Below are positions 47,143-58,070 of a stretch of 64,000 nt of DNA, piece after piece (position 1 is the first letter of the stretch; each line of letters begins with the position of its first letter). The notes under the pieces are model-generated. The model did no database searches. It had not been told where the DNA came from and saw only the letters and a list, made by a program, of their open reading frames with translations. Origin of the DNA: Isoperla grammatica (Eukaryota; Arthropoda; Insecta; Plecoptera; Perlodidae); assembly GCA_945910005.1 (NCBI GenBank), contig OX246749.1, positions 25,309,350-25,373,349 on the forward strand, given 5' to 3'. The position numbers and the translations under genes are program-made.

Positions 47143-47174
<32 letters not shown>

Positions 47175-47175
47175 T
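46820..47175 (+). mobile_element. 3' UTR and AAT tail of the decayed LINE
   Basis: Carries GGTGGTTTTCGTGGTTTC, CGAATGCTGGGATGAG, TCGGCCACGACCGTACA and CGGTTTCGACCGAGTTTG, then an AAT-rich tail. It shares these blocks with the triplicated unit, linking that unit to this LINE family. Confidence 0.7.
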
Positions 47176-47179
47176 AATA

Positions 47180-47920
47180 AATTATACAATGAAGAATATA
47201 AGACCAACTTTTGTTTTGTTTCCCATTTTCAGAGGATTTGACCATATTTGATAACTACCCGCCAGCTGTATGAAATAGTAATCTCAAATAATTTATGTCA
47301 ATAGATATGGAAGGTGACCGTGAAGGTGATGGTGGGTGTGACAAATTGGAACCTGTGTCGATTTTGCTCAATCGTGCAAGGGATGTGCGTGGTATTCCTG
47401 TATTGCGTATTTTGGTATTTCATTCATTCCGTTATGTTTTCTGTAATACTCAGAACGTACACTTGTCTAAAAGCCTGATTTCCAAAAATTTCGCCTGCGC
47501 CGCTAAATATTTTTGGGAGGCTCTGCCCCTGGTCCCCCCAAAACCCTCCGTGCTTTCTTTTGCTTGGAAGATGTGTATGAGAACGAGAAAAGATAGTTGC
47601 TCGCTATTTACACCACGGACTTGTAATAGAAACTATGTTACTGGACCTTAATCAGCTAATAAATCAACGTACTAATTAAATAGCTTGGAAGAAGCCATTT
47701 TAGCCCTTAAGTTTTGCGTAATACGTGAATACATTCTATAGGTGGCCTCCAGTATGGCCACCATGCACAATACGTGAAAACACCCTATAAGTGTGTAGCT
47801 TCCAAAATCAAGTGACCTCCGATTATTTTGTCTTCGAAATAAATAACCTAAAATCTAAGTTAACATCACGTACCGAATTTGAGGATCGCTAAAGTTAATA
47901 ATTAAAGCTAATTGTGTTTA
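47180..47920. other. Intergenic, no gene seen
   Basis: The open frame at 47295-47651 (118 codons) starts acidic and Gly-rich and has no recognisable domain. A GGGAGGCTCTGCCCCTGG hairpin-like piece lies near 47514. No other structure. Confidence 0.4.
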
Positions 47921-47924
47921 CACC

Positions 47925-48085
47925 GTGAAGGCCTACACCATGAACAGAACTGAAGTACAGCATCTCCGTCGCTTATCTCTTATCAGTGGCAATGACCTTT
48001 ATTCGTCCTGCGCGGCTCTCAGACTAGCCTATTTGAATAAACACAGATTATATTGCCAATATGTGCGCACCGACTCGAACTGTGT
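47925..48085 (+). repeat. 160-bp module, copy 1 (inverted copy at 55705-55870)
   Basis: GTACAGCATCTCCGTCGCTT, TATCAGTGGCAATGACC and AACACAGATTATATTGCC recur in reverse complement at 55705-55870 with only scattered differences. In both places it is followed, in its own orientation, by a tandem array (60-bp satellite here, CACACG repeat there). It behaves like the end of a mobile element with internal tandem repeats. Confidence 0.8.
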
Positions 48086-48425
48086 ATTTATCATAAAAGA
48101 AATAGGTTCCGGCAGCCTCCACCAAATATTTTATGTAAGGAACCTATTTGTCATAGAAGGAATAGGTTCTGGCAGCCACCACCAAATTTGTTATGTATTA
48201 AACCAATTTGTCATAAAACGAATTAGTTACGGCAGCCTCCACCAATTATGTTATGTAAGGAACCTATTTGTCATAAAAGGAATAGGTTCCGGCAGCCTCC
48301 AACAAATATGTTATGTATTAAACCAATTTGTCATAAAACGAATTGGTTACGGCAGCCTCCACCAATTATGTTATGTAAGGAACCTATTTGTCATAAAAGG
48401 AATAGGTTCCGGCAGCCACCACCAA
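48086..48425 (+). repeat. 60-bp satellite, second array, ~6 copies
   Basis: Same repeat as 27055-27775. The last four or five units strictly alternate between the AACCTATT/AATAGGTT type and the ACCAATTT/ATTGGTT type, giving a 120-bp higher-order unit. Confidence 0.93.
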
Positions 48426-48429
48426 ACTA

Positions 48430-49655
48430 CACGCACCGCATACATGATCTTCATTAACATGCTAATGTACACCCCCCCCCTTCCCATCTCAAACCAACTC
48501 ATCACAAGACGTACACCCTCTCGCAACACGCACCGCATACATGATCTTCTTGAGCATGCTAATGTACACCCGCCCCCCCGTCCCATCCCAAACCAACTCA
48601 TCACAAGACGTATACCCTCTCGGAACACGCACCGCATACATGATCTTCATTAACATGCTAATGTTCACCCGCCACCCCTTCCCATCCCAAACCAACTCAT
48701 CACAAGACGTATACCCTCTCGGAACACGCACCGCATACATGATCTTCATTAACATGCTAATGTACACCCCCCCCCCTTCCCATCCCAAACCAACTCATCA
48801 CAAGACGTATACCCTCTCGGAACACGCACCGCATACATGACCTTCATTACATGCTAATGTTAACCCGCCACCCCTTCCCATCCCAAACCAACTCATCACA
48901 AGACGTATACCCTCTCGCAACACGCACCGCATACATGATCTTCTTGAGCATGCTAATGTTCACAACCCCCCCCCCCTTCCTATCTCAAACCAACTCATCA
49001 CAAGACGTATACCCTCTCGGAACACGCACCGCATACATGATCTTCATTAACATGCTAATGTTCACCCGCCACCCCTTCCCATCCCAAACCAACTCATCAC
49101 AAGACGTATACCCTCTCGGAACACGCACCGCATACATGATCTTCATTAACATGCTAATGTTCACCCGCCACCCCTTCCCATCCCAAACCAACTCATCACA
49201 AGACGTATACTCTCTCGGAACACGCACCGCATACATGATCTTCATTAACATGCTAATGTTCACCCGCCACCCCTTCCCATCCCAAACCAACTCATCACAA
49301 GACGTATACCCTCTCGCAACACCCACCGCATACATGATCTTCATAAACATGCTAATGTACACCCCCCCCCCCCTTCCTATCTCAAACCAACTCATCACAA
49401 GACGTATACCCTCTCGGAACACGCACCGCAACATGATCTTCATTAACATGCTAATGTTAACCCCCCCCTCCCCCTACCCACCTTCCCATCCTAAACAAAC
49501 TCATCACATGACGTGTACCCTCTCGGAACACGCACCGCATACATGATCTTCATTAACATGCAAATGTTAACCCCCCCTCCCCCTTCCTATCTCAAACCAA
49601 CTCATCACAAGATGTATACCCTCTCGGAACACACACCGCAACATGATCTTATAAA
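48430..49655 (+). repeat. ~98-bp satellite, ~13 copies
   Basis: The unit contains CACGCACCGCATACATGATC, TTCATTAACATGCTAATGT, a variable C-run and ACCAACTCATCACAAGACGT. Period is 97-101 bp depending on the C-run. It is joined without a spacer to the 60-bp satellite. Frames stay open on both strands across several units, with no plausible product. Confidence 0.94.
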
Positions 49656-49699
49656 CGCGCGTCTGCCAACTGTTCAAACGTCAACTCCACGATGCAATT

Positions 49700-49800
49700 C
49701 CTTCATTGGTCCATTGGTTAGCATCCCTTCTTCCAATGCAGAAGGTCCCGGGTTCAAATCCCGCTTCAGGCAGAAGTTTTTGAACTACTAATGTGGATTA
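49700..49800 (+). mobile_element. tRNA-like SINE head (family S1-like)
   Basis: A-box-like TTGGTTAGCATCC and B-box-like GGGTTCAAATCCCG match the head of the SINE at 39420-39850, followed by CAGGCAGAAGTTTTTGAACT. The body diverges or is truncated soon after. The anticodon stem does not fold as a standard tRNA. Confidence 0.55.
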
Positions 49801-52600
49801 AATTCCATGCACAGAAGCAAAAAAATTGGGATTTATTAACACTAGAAGCGAATAGGCTTAGTTTTGTTTGATATGTGAAGGCGTTGTAGATAAGAAATCG
49901 TTTGAGTGTAAACATGCTTCCCACTTGATGTTTACGAAACATTGATTTTTGATTGAATAAATCACTTTAGGAACGTGGCATTTAGGTTATATTACATTTT
50001 GGGTACCATCTTGTAAAGATTTGTTTTTACGTTGGCGTCTTTACAAAACATTTTTCTTTTCATTTCTCACATTTTATTCATAACTTCATTTTCAAAAACG
50101 ATTTGATTCGATAAAAAACGTATTCTGTTGCGGATTAGGCGAATAAGCCACTTACAATATTGTATATATAGTAGGCTACTTGTATTTTGTTCTAAAGAGT
50201 ATCTTGTGTTCTGCGAATTTACTTTATTTATCTAGTAAACTATGTTATTACGTGATTGCAAATTATTTCAAAACTAGATCTATTGGCAGATCTTTTAGCA
50301 AATTGTTTACAAAAACGTTAAATATTTTTGGAGATTTTGTAGAAGGATAGTAACATTTTTGTCGTTCTACGTGTTGTGTGTTCGTAAATTTCTTTGCCCG
50401 ATACGAAGGTTTACACTTCACTGTTAAACTGGTGGCAATATGCGGCATACTAACTACACAACTCTTTTGATTGTATTTATAATTTCTCTGACACTTTACA
50501 GGCATTTCTGAATCAAAATGTATTGCAACTTCATAACCCCCGATACAAACATACTCACAAAAATGTCATGAGATTTTCCCCTCTAGCGTATGGGTCTCCG
50601 TCCTATAGGCCCATTTTTTTCAATATTATATTACCCACACGTTTATCTCCCTGGCAAAACCCTCCTATACAGGAAGAGATCTTCGGTGCTCCACAGCATA
50701 TATTATGTAAGAGCAATTTTATGATATTTGAGCTTCTCTGCTATACTGTACATAAAGCAGAACGGGGAACATACATTTATCCATGAGTTTGTTTTCAACA
50801 AAATAAAGAAATTCAATATCCACCAAAATCAGCATAGCTGCAAACAATTTATTTGAATTGCTGACATGGCAAGTGGGAACCGAAACCCCAAGCCAAATAA
50901 TAAAATGATCGAATACTTCAATGAACTAATTTAATTCTTGGGCTCTTTTACGATATATCTCAACGTAACAAGGCCAAACGCTACGATAATAATGTTATCG
51001 TAAATACTTGGACTATTATGTTGCCACGCGGATTAATTATCAACCAAACCAAACGAACAGCAGATGTGCTGCCACCTATCACGAGTCTCCTCAACTACCA
51101 GTACTTCCGAAAACCCGTGAAAACCAATCAAACAAGTAGCTAAACGTAAACCTTACAAATTATGTATGAACCATTATTACGATATACATTGAGCGTCATA
51201 TGAAACTAGACACAAAATTATGCATTCTTACACTACCCAAAAAAAAATGTATTTCCACATAACCCTTGTTTTTGAGGCAACCAATACAAATTTTGAATGA
51301 AACATCAACAAGCCTATCAATACAAGCCAAAAAGATCTAGTCCTAAAACGGCAAACTTCATACTTCTCATACTGGAAAATAATGTATTCATTGCACCTGA
51401 AAAGCGTTTTTGGAGCTATAACTCCCGCTCGTAAACGAGAGGTGAACTTTCTGAGATTTACAAACATTACTATAGACAACTAAATTACGAGTCTTAATAA
51501 CCCCCCCTTATTGTTGCACATTTCATACTTTTTATACAAACAAATACAAACTAAAGTAAATTCCATTAATTTCCACATAAATGTGATTGGGGACGTGAAC
51601 ATTGCAAGTTTTCTGATCACAAATATTAAAGAAATATTCCACATTAAACAATCATACCCTCATTGTTGCACATTTTATACTTTTTATACAGAAAAAAAAA
51701 TGCCTTCGTTGTACATGAGAAGCGTTTTTGGAGCTGTTACTCCTGATCGTAAACGAGAAGTGAACATTCTGAGATTTGCATATGTTGTGCCGACAATTAG
51801 ATTGATTACCAGTCAATTTATTATCTACACCTGGAGCTTGATCTACTAACTGATATCGGAAATGAGAGGGAAAGATTTGCTAGGTTAAGACATAAGCCTT
51901 GTAAGAATGAACTAATATTTCATAAAACAATTAGAACTGTACTTACAAAAGCCTACAATTTCAATTAACCCTAACATCCTAGATCCTAAGGAACACGTTA
52001 TCTGCTAGGCTGCCAGATTAGAAGAGAGCGATTGCAAGCTCCTGCAGCAAGGACTGTGGGAGAGGGGGTTACCTCATCCACTCCTGGTTCCCATAATGCT
52101 AGCTTATGGAGTACAGTCATATGTAATAATTAAACAGTGATCTGCCTCATATCCCCATATGCTGCTTGTCAGTCTACAAACATGTGGAGAGGCTTGTACT
52201 GTCTACTCAGCGATCTCGAGTAGCAGGGATCCAGTGACCGAGGCCTGCAGTTTGCAAGCTAGTCAGCTGGCCTGGTTGGTGGCTGAGCAATAAGGCTACA
52301 ATTGTCTTGAAAAGTTATCTCATCATGTTCATGATTACCCAATTATAATTTAATATTCAATCAATGGATATTGTTTGGAAGGCTTCCCTTCTCACATCAC
52401 AGTTGCAAAAGATCCCTCTATTATCGTGTGTAACATAGAGATCGCCATTCACCAGGAATATGTATCCAAGTATTTTGCTAACCGAGGAGAAAGATACTCC
52501 ACAACAGCAATTTTTTGAACATCCGTATTTTTCAAGTGGTTTTAATGCGTTTGACAAGAAGCCACTATAGTAGAAACGTTCAACAAAAGAAGTAACTACT
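49800..52600. other. AT-rich intergenic with a decayed tandem duplication
   Basis: No gene recognised. Two related ~80-bp segments (51390-51470 and 51705-51790) share AAGCGTTTTTGGAGCT and TCGTAAACGAGA. A second related pair shares ATTGTTGCACATTT and ATACTTTTTATACA (51511-51545, 51662-51700). This indicates an old ~315-bp or ~150-bp duplication. The 80-codon minus frame at 50263-50505 is unassigned. Confidence 0.5.
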
Positions 52601-52611
52601 TATGTATCATT

Positions 52612-53612
52612 ATAAAAAGAAAACGCTCTGTGTGACGCGTTGATAAGCAAGCGCGTTCATATCTACGAACTCTCTGGCGAAAAACAGAATAAAAACAACG
52701 TTTAAAGGTCTCTCACACCAAGAAATAAGATAGTGTCAGGGGAGTTAGGACCGCCCACAATAAGTTTCTTACTTAACAAGTGCGAATCACCTACGTTTTT
52801 CCCGATTGTCTAGTAAAATTTGGTTACCTGCTTGCACGTTTTCTTGTGAGTTACCGTCAAAAAACTTACCGCAACCAAATTGTACTAGATAATCGGGAAA
52901 AATGTCAGTGAATAGCGAATGAGGGCGGGGCGGTCCTGACTCTATCTTACTTCTTGCTGTGAGAGACTAAAACAACAATACAATAATGCGCATTCGAAAT
53001 ATTTTCTATTGCTATTATAATTCCCGACATTCTTGAATGCTGTGCAATGTAGGCTACGTTGCCAAAAATTTTCGTTGTCATTTTGTCTAGTGTTTTCTAC
53101 GCGGTCCGCCACAGTTACTTTTTGACAGCATTACAAAAGCAATTTCTGCCTCTAAAATCACTACTACTATCAGATCGCTGTTAAATTAGTATATTCGTGA
53201 CCGGACAAAAATTTACTACACCTTACATTTTGCCGTTAAAGTGTTACTGTCTTTCGAGTAACTTTGGTGTCACTTTGCTAATACTCATTAGATCGCCATA
53301 AAATGAACATAAACGTGTTCGACAAAATCTTTATAAAAATATGCCTATTTCCCACTTTGACTTTATTTTGTTTCAGAAAAATATTAAACAGTAACTATGG
53401 TGTAACTTTGTAACTTTCCAAACGATGTTGTCACAAAACAAGACACCTTCATGAATCCACATCAAGGCTTGTAAATGGTCCAAATTTCAACGTGATCAGG
53501 CTTTTCGTTCAACCGCTATCGACAGAAATAATAATAATACAAAAAAACAAACAGAACGGGTGCCATAGAAGTCTAATGGAGACGCTCGCTTCGCTCGGTT
53601 AATTATTACTCA
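52612..53612 (-). mobile_element. Non-coding dispersed element, copy 2, with nested MITE
   Basis: Inverted homologue of 1425-2167: GACGCGTTGATAAGCAAGCG at the left end and CGCTCGCTTCGCTCGG at the right. Homology is broken at 52708-52968 by a MITE that is absent from copy 1. Confidence 0.7.
52708..52968. mobile_element. ~260-bp MITE nested in the dispersed element
   Basis: Terminal inverted repeats GTCTCTCACACCAAGAAATA and its counterpart TACTTCTTGCTGTGAGAGAC extend about 40 bp with few mismatches. A second inner inverted pair (TTTCCCGATTGTCTAGTA / TACTAGATAATCGGGAAA) lies inside. The empty site is seen in the other copy of the host element. The target is AT-rich; the exact duplication is uncertain. 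Confidence 0.8.
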
Positions 53613-53794
53613 TAGAGTGGAATACAGATGATATTTTAGTTTCTTCAGTTATTGCGCCTTGGTAAAGCTTTGAGCACAGATAACGGAATCCGCTGTCTGT
53701 GCTTTGAGTATAAGACCACTTACGTAAGGTAGAGCTACAACGCCAGTACCAGTTTGTCTAGCGCCTCCTACAGCCCCATTTACCCTTATTAGCT

Positions 53795-54789
53795 ATAAGA
53801 TCACCGCGCATGCTTAGCGAGATTATACTACCCGACTACCATACGTTGACCGGTACGACGTGGCAGTTTGTCTACCACCTCGTACAGCCTCACTTACGCT
53901 TGTTGGCTAGTAGAAGATCACCGCGTATGCTTGGCGAGATTATACTACCCGACTACCATACGTTGACCGGTACGACGTGGCAGTTTGTCCACCGCCTCGT
54001 ACAGCCTCACTTACGCTTGTTGGCTAGTAGAAGATCACCGCGCATGCTGGCGAGATTATACTACCCGACTACCATACGTTGACCGGAATGACGTGGCATT
54101 TTGTCCACCGCCTCGTACAGCCTCACTTATGCTTGTTGGCTAGTAGAAGATCACCGCGCATGCTTGGCGAGATTATACTACCCGACTACCATACGTTGAC
54201 CGGTACGACGTGGCAGTTTGTCCACCGCCTCGTACAGCCTCACTTACGCTTGTTGGCTAGTAAAAGATCACCACGCATGCTGGCGAGATTATACTACCCG
54301 ACTGCCATACGTTGACCGGTATGACGTGGCAGTTTGTCCACCGCCTCGTACAGCCCCACTTACACTTGTTGGCTAGTAGAAGATCACCGCGCATGCTTGG
54401 CGAGATTATACTACCCGACTACCATACGTTGACCGGTACGACAGGGCAGTTTGTCCACCGCCTCGTACAGCCTCACTTACGCTTGTTGGCTAGTAGAAGA
54501 TCACCGCGCATGCTGGCGAGATTATACTATCCGACTACCATACGTTGACCGGTATGACGTGGCATTTTGTCCACCGCCTCGTACAGCCTCACTTATGCTT
54601 GTTGGCTAGTAGAAGATCACCGCGCATGCTGGCGAGATTATACTACCCGACTACCATACGTTGACCGGTATGACGTGGCAGTTTGTCCACCGCCTCGTAC
54701 ACCCTCACTTACGCTTGTTGGCTAGTAGAAGATCACCGCGCATGCTTGGCGAGATTATACTACCCGACTACCATACGTTTACCCGGTAC
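53795..54789. repeat. 117-bp satellite, inverted array, ~8.5 copies
   Basis: Reverse complement of the 24895-27040 satellite, with the same GCATGC, ACCGGT and TACGCTTGTTGGCTAGTAG landmarks. Some units lack one T (GCATGCTGGCGAG versus GCATGCTTGGCGAG), and the two types alternate in part. Confidence 0.95.
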
Positions 54790-54944
54790 GACGTGGTAGC
54801 CAAACAACCACTAACGTTGTTTCTCTGCCCTGAGTTTATACTCAAAGGTCGATGGTCTCGAGATGAAAAAAGTTGTTATTCTCGATCGCAAATATTGACG
54901 TAGACAAAAAACGCTATCAATGTCATGGGTCAATGACGTACACC
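54790..54944 (-). repeat. Spacer of the inverted SINE-satellite cassette
   Basis: Reverse complement of 24749-24894 (CGATGGTCTCGAGATGAAAA, CGCAAATATTGACGTAG). It links the 117-bp satellite to SINE copy D in the same relative order as at 24.5 kb. Confidence 0.8.
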
Positions 54945-55338
54945 ATTTATTTATTTATTTTATTATAATTAAGCCCAGTGTAGGGCACAAGGCCCTCTTT
55001 AGCTTGATGAGTGATAATTGATGAATAATAATGTGGAAGGGAGGAGAGGATACCTGGTACTGGCACGTCACCTACTCCTGTTGATTAGTACAAAGGGGAC
55101 CATCGGCTTTACGTCCCATTCGAAAGGACGGCGTAACTTTGACCAGTCATATAGGTTCCACCACTAACCTGGTCTGCCGAGCAGTTGACGAGAAGAACGA
55201 AGCTGTTACACAAGCTTTCGAACCCTCCAATCCGCTCTAACTAACGGCAACTAGAGTTTCAGAGGAGAGTGGTCATCCATCCACCTCCTGACCTAGCCCG
55301 AGGTTGCTTAACTTCGGTGTTTGTATGGAAACCGGCTA
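54945..55338 (-). mobile_element. 5S-rRNA-derived SINE, copy D (near full-length)
   Basis: Minus-strand copy with a 5S-like head at 55333-55263 (CCGAAGTTAAGCAACCTCGG, GGATGGATGACCAC). The middle block GGATGGGACGTAAAGCCGAT appears in slightly varied form, and a TAAATAAATAAATGG tail follows. It extends the truncated copy C and gives the full head-to-tail structure. Confidence 0.8.
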
Positions 55339-55544
55339 AATAACAGACTGCCAATGGAAAGAAATGTATCATGACAAAATCTCATAATGTTATAGTATGA
55401 AGTAGAAGCGATATTTCATTTGGAACGTACGTTAGCAGTAGCACCGTTAAGTGAGTAATATAGGGTAGAGATTCGCAACGCAATCAGCAGTTTGTCTACC
55501 ACCTTTTACTGCCCAACATGGTTTAGCTGGGTAGTAGAAGTGTG

Positions 55545-55697
55545 CGTACGTGTGTGTGCGTGTGCGTGTGCGTGTGCGTGTGCGTGTGCGTGTGCGTGTG
55601 CGTGTGCGTGTGCGTGTGCGTGTGCGTGTGCGTGTGCGTGTGCGTGTGCGTGTGCGTGTGCGTGTGTGTGTGCGTGTGCGTGTGTGCGTGTGTAGTC
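55545..55697. repeat. (GTGTGC)n microsatellite
   Basis: About 150 bp of near-perfect hexamer, similar in unit to that at 23014-23395. Confidence 0.97.
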
Positions 55698-55704
55698 ACG
55701 CCAG

Positions 55705-55870
55705 TGATACACAGTTCTAGTCGGTGGGCACATATTGGCAATATAATCTGTGTTTATTCAAATAGGCTGGTCTGAGAGCCGCGTAGGACGAATAAAGGTC
55801 ATTGCCACTGATAAGAGATAAGCGACGGAGATGCTGTACTACAGTTCTGTTAATGGGGTAGGCCTACACC
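55705..55870 (-). repeat. 160-bp module, copy 2
   Basis: Reverse complement of 47925-48085. On its own strand it is followed directly by the CACACG microsatellite. Confidence 0.8.
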
Positions 55871-55874
55871 CGGA

Positions 55875-57790
55875 CTATGACAATTCAGATTTATGGTAGG
55901 CCTAGACACATACAGATAATTACTTGGCGTAGGTTGGCTCCCTGGCAATAGTCCTATGCCTACACCTTTGCCATTTTAATTATTATCATCATATTTAATT
56001 CAAGCTTCATGGCCTAGACGTATGCAGGATTTTCATGTCTTGCTACAATACGCAATTTTAAAATGTGGCAAATGAATATCAAATCCCTTGCGCGCAGGGC
56101 CGGTTTTAGGATATTTTCTTGTGTTCGCGAGCAGTGAAAATGCCGCCTATATGGACTTTCCACTTGTATGTACTTGCGTTTGCCCCAAGGGGTCTGGGGC
56201 AAAGCCCCAGCCGCCGGAGGCGGAAATATGTTTAAGCTTTTTTACCTTCAAGATAGCCTGTAGTGAGATCCGAGACAGGATGGGTTTGATTAAAGTGAGT
56301 AACAATGTAAGCAATTTTGTATGATAAATAAAAAAAAAGTTTAAAATAGAAACATAACTAGTGATGAGTGAATTAAATTCAATGCTATTCGTACTATTAT
56401 GTAAAGTATACAATTTTTTTTATTATCTAACATAAAAAAACAACTTACATAGCGTTAGTAAAGTACGGGCGGGAATATTCACGGGAATATTTCCCGATCC
56501 CATATAAATTCCCAAAAGTAGGAAATATATGTTTTTCTTTTAATAAAATCAATTCCCAAATGAATGTATTCATTCCAGGTCATTATACATAAGTAGTAGG
56601 CTTAGGCCTCAACAAACCCGCTAGATATTGTTGTCGGTGGAGGGGGGTGGGGGGTAGGTGCTGTGTGATTGTGATTATACCTGCAGGTGAGTGATGTGTG
56701 TTTTACAGTTCAGTTCACGGGTGTCGCGATTGTCCTCATTGGAGGGAGGTGACGGCTAGTGTGTCTTCATTGATATCGCGTCGTCACGCTTAGCCTCATT
56801 GCGTGGTAAGGCGGTTTTTACATGGCTGCATGTATGGTTGCATGTGTTTCTTGTATGTATGTTTTGTTTTTGCTTGTTTGTCTATTTGTTAATTTCCTAA
56901 TAGTTGTTTCGTTTTCTTATTGCTGATACGTGGATCTGGCTCTGTGCCCAATCACGTGGCGTTATTGTAACATGTGTTTTGTTATGTGGAATGAGTGCTT
57001 CGTAGCAGAATAGTGTTGTTACGCAAGTATGTTGTTCATTGCTGTCAGTGATTACGGATTGCTGAGTTGCTGATAGTAAAATCTCTTCTCGTAATGGGAA
57101 AAGGGGGGTCCGATGTTTTGACTGCCCTGTTAGCTCGGATTTCGTGAGCTCGGGCAGGTTGGTCGCTACAGCGGCCAGGAGTCTTTACCTCTTTATTGAG
57201 GTCATTTGATGCGGCAGGCGGGACCACGAGGGGTTCATTTTAACCTCGTGGGGTGTTGTTGTCGCTTTGGGGGTGGCTAGTGCTCGGTTGGGACTGTATA
57301 ACATTGTCTTTGGTTCGAGGCCCGACGCGAGCTTAGTCGTACCGCGCGCGGACGCTGTCCAGCCGGCTGATGTTCCGTCGGTTGCGATAGTCGAGTTCGT
57401 GCGTAGTCAGCATCCATGCCGACTCGGGAGCTGTATACCCTGTGCACGGTTAGATCAGGCACTGCTGTATGTTGTGGTTGGCGTTGGTTTTCGTTTTGAC
57501 TCGACTCTCGTAAGTGTGGTTTATTACTGTCGAAATGTCCATAGTGGGTTTTAGGTTATACCTAGGTTATGCTAGCGTTGTAGTCTTCAACTATATTGTT
57601 GGGCATGCAGTCGTTTTGTTGAAAAGCTAGGTTAATTTTTACACTTTGTATTGACATAAGGTTCAAGTTTAGGCTAATTAAGCTAAAGGTTTGTTGGACA
57701 TTTCGGAGTTTGCCAGACTTGATCGTTGACGCGCGTCGATCAGGTGCGGTGGAATTGATTGGATTCCGACGTTGACGCAATTAGATAATT
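55875..57790. other. Intergenic, becoming GC-rich toward the satellite
   Basis: No gene recognised. Hairpins include GGGGTCTGGGGC/GCCCCAG near 56190-56212 and a perfect CCACGAGG/CCTCGTGG near 57222-57250. From about 56.7 kb base composition rises in G and T and remains GC-rich to 63.5 kb. Confidence 0.5.
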
Positions 57791-57965
57791 GAAATGTGCA
57801 GTTTTCTCGATGGTCCTTTTTGTGCATGTGAGTTTCGGTGGTGTCAGTCGTGCATTGGTTGTTGCGTTGCTCACTATACCCGTACGTCATGGACAGTTGG
57901 TCGTTTGTCGAGAACTGCAGAATTCGGCAGGTTCCGAGATGGGAGGCGTTGGTGTGCGGCCCGGG

Positions 57966-58070
57966 TTATGAGCCAGGCGACACCTGCGCAGTCGGAACGT
58001 GTGAGGGTGTGGACCAAGGCCCAGGGCGCCCTGTTGGGCACCGAGGTGTTGATTGCGGTACGGGGTTTGT
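57966..58070 (+). other. Open frame leading into the 65-bp satellite, function unknown
   Basis: An ATG-started frame (MSQATPAQSERVRVWTKAQG) runs without a stop into the satellite. It is short and unrecognised. It could be the start of a retroelement frame disrupted by satellite growth, or chance in GC-rich DNA. Confidence 0.25.

Noticed and set aside
47295..47651. 118-codon open frame as a host gene
   Set aside because: No recognisable domain, no splice or promoter context, and it crosses a hairpin-like repeat fragment.
48541..49546. Repetitive frames on both strands over the 98-bp satellite
   Set aside because: Both strands are open over the same DNA and C-run length changes shift the frame, so it is not a conserved protein.
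49700..49780. Functional tRNA gene
   Set aside because: The anticodon stem-loop is not standard and the same head occurs at the 5' end of the S1 SINE at 39.8 kb.
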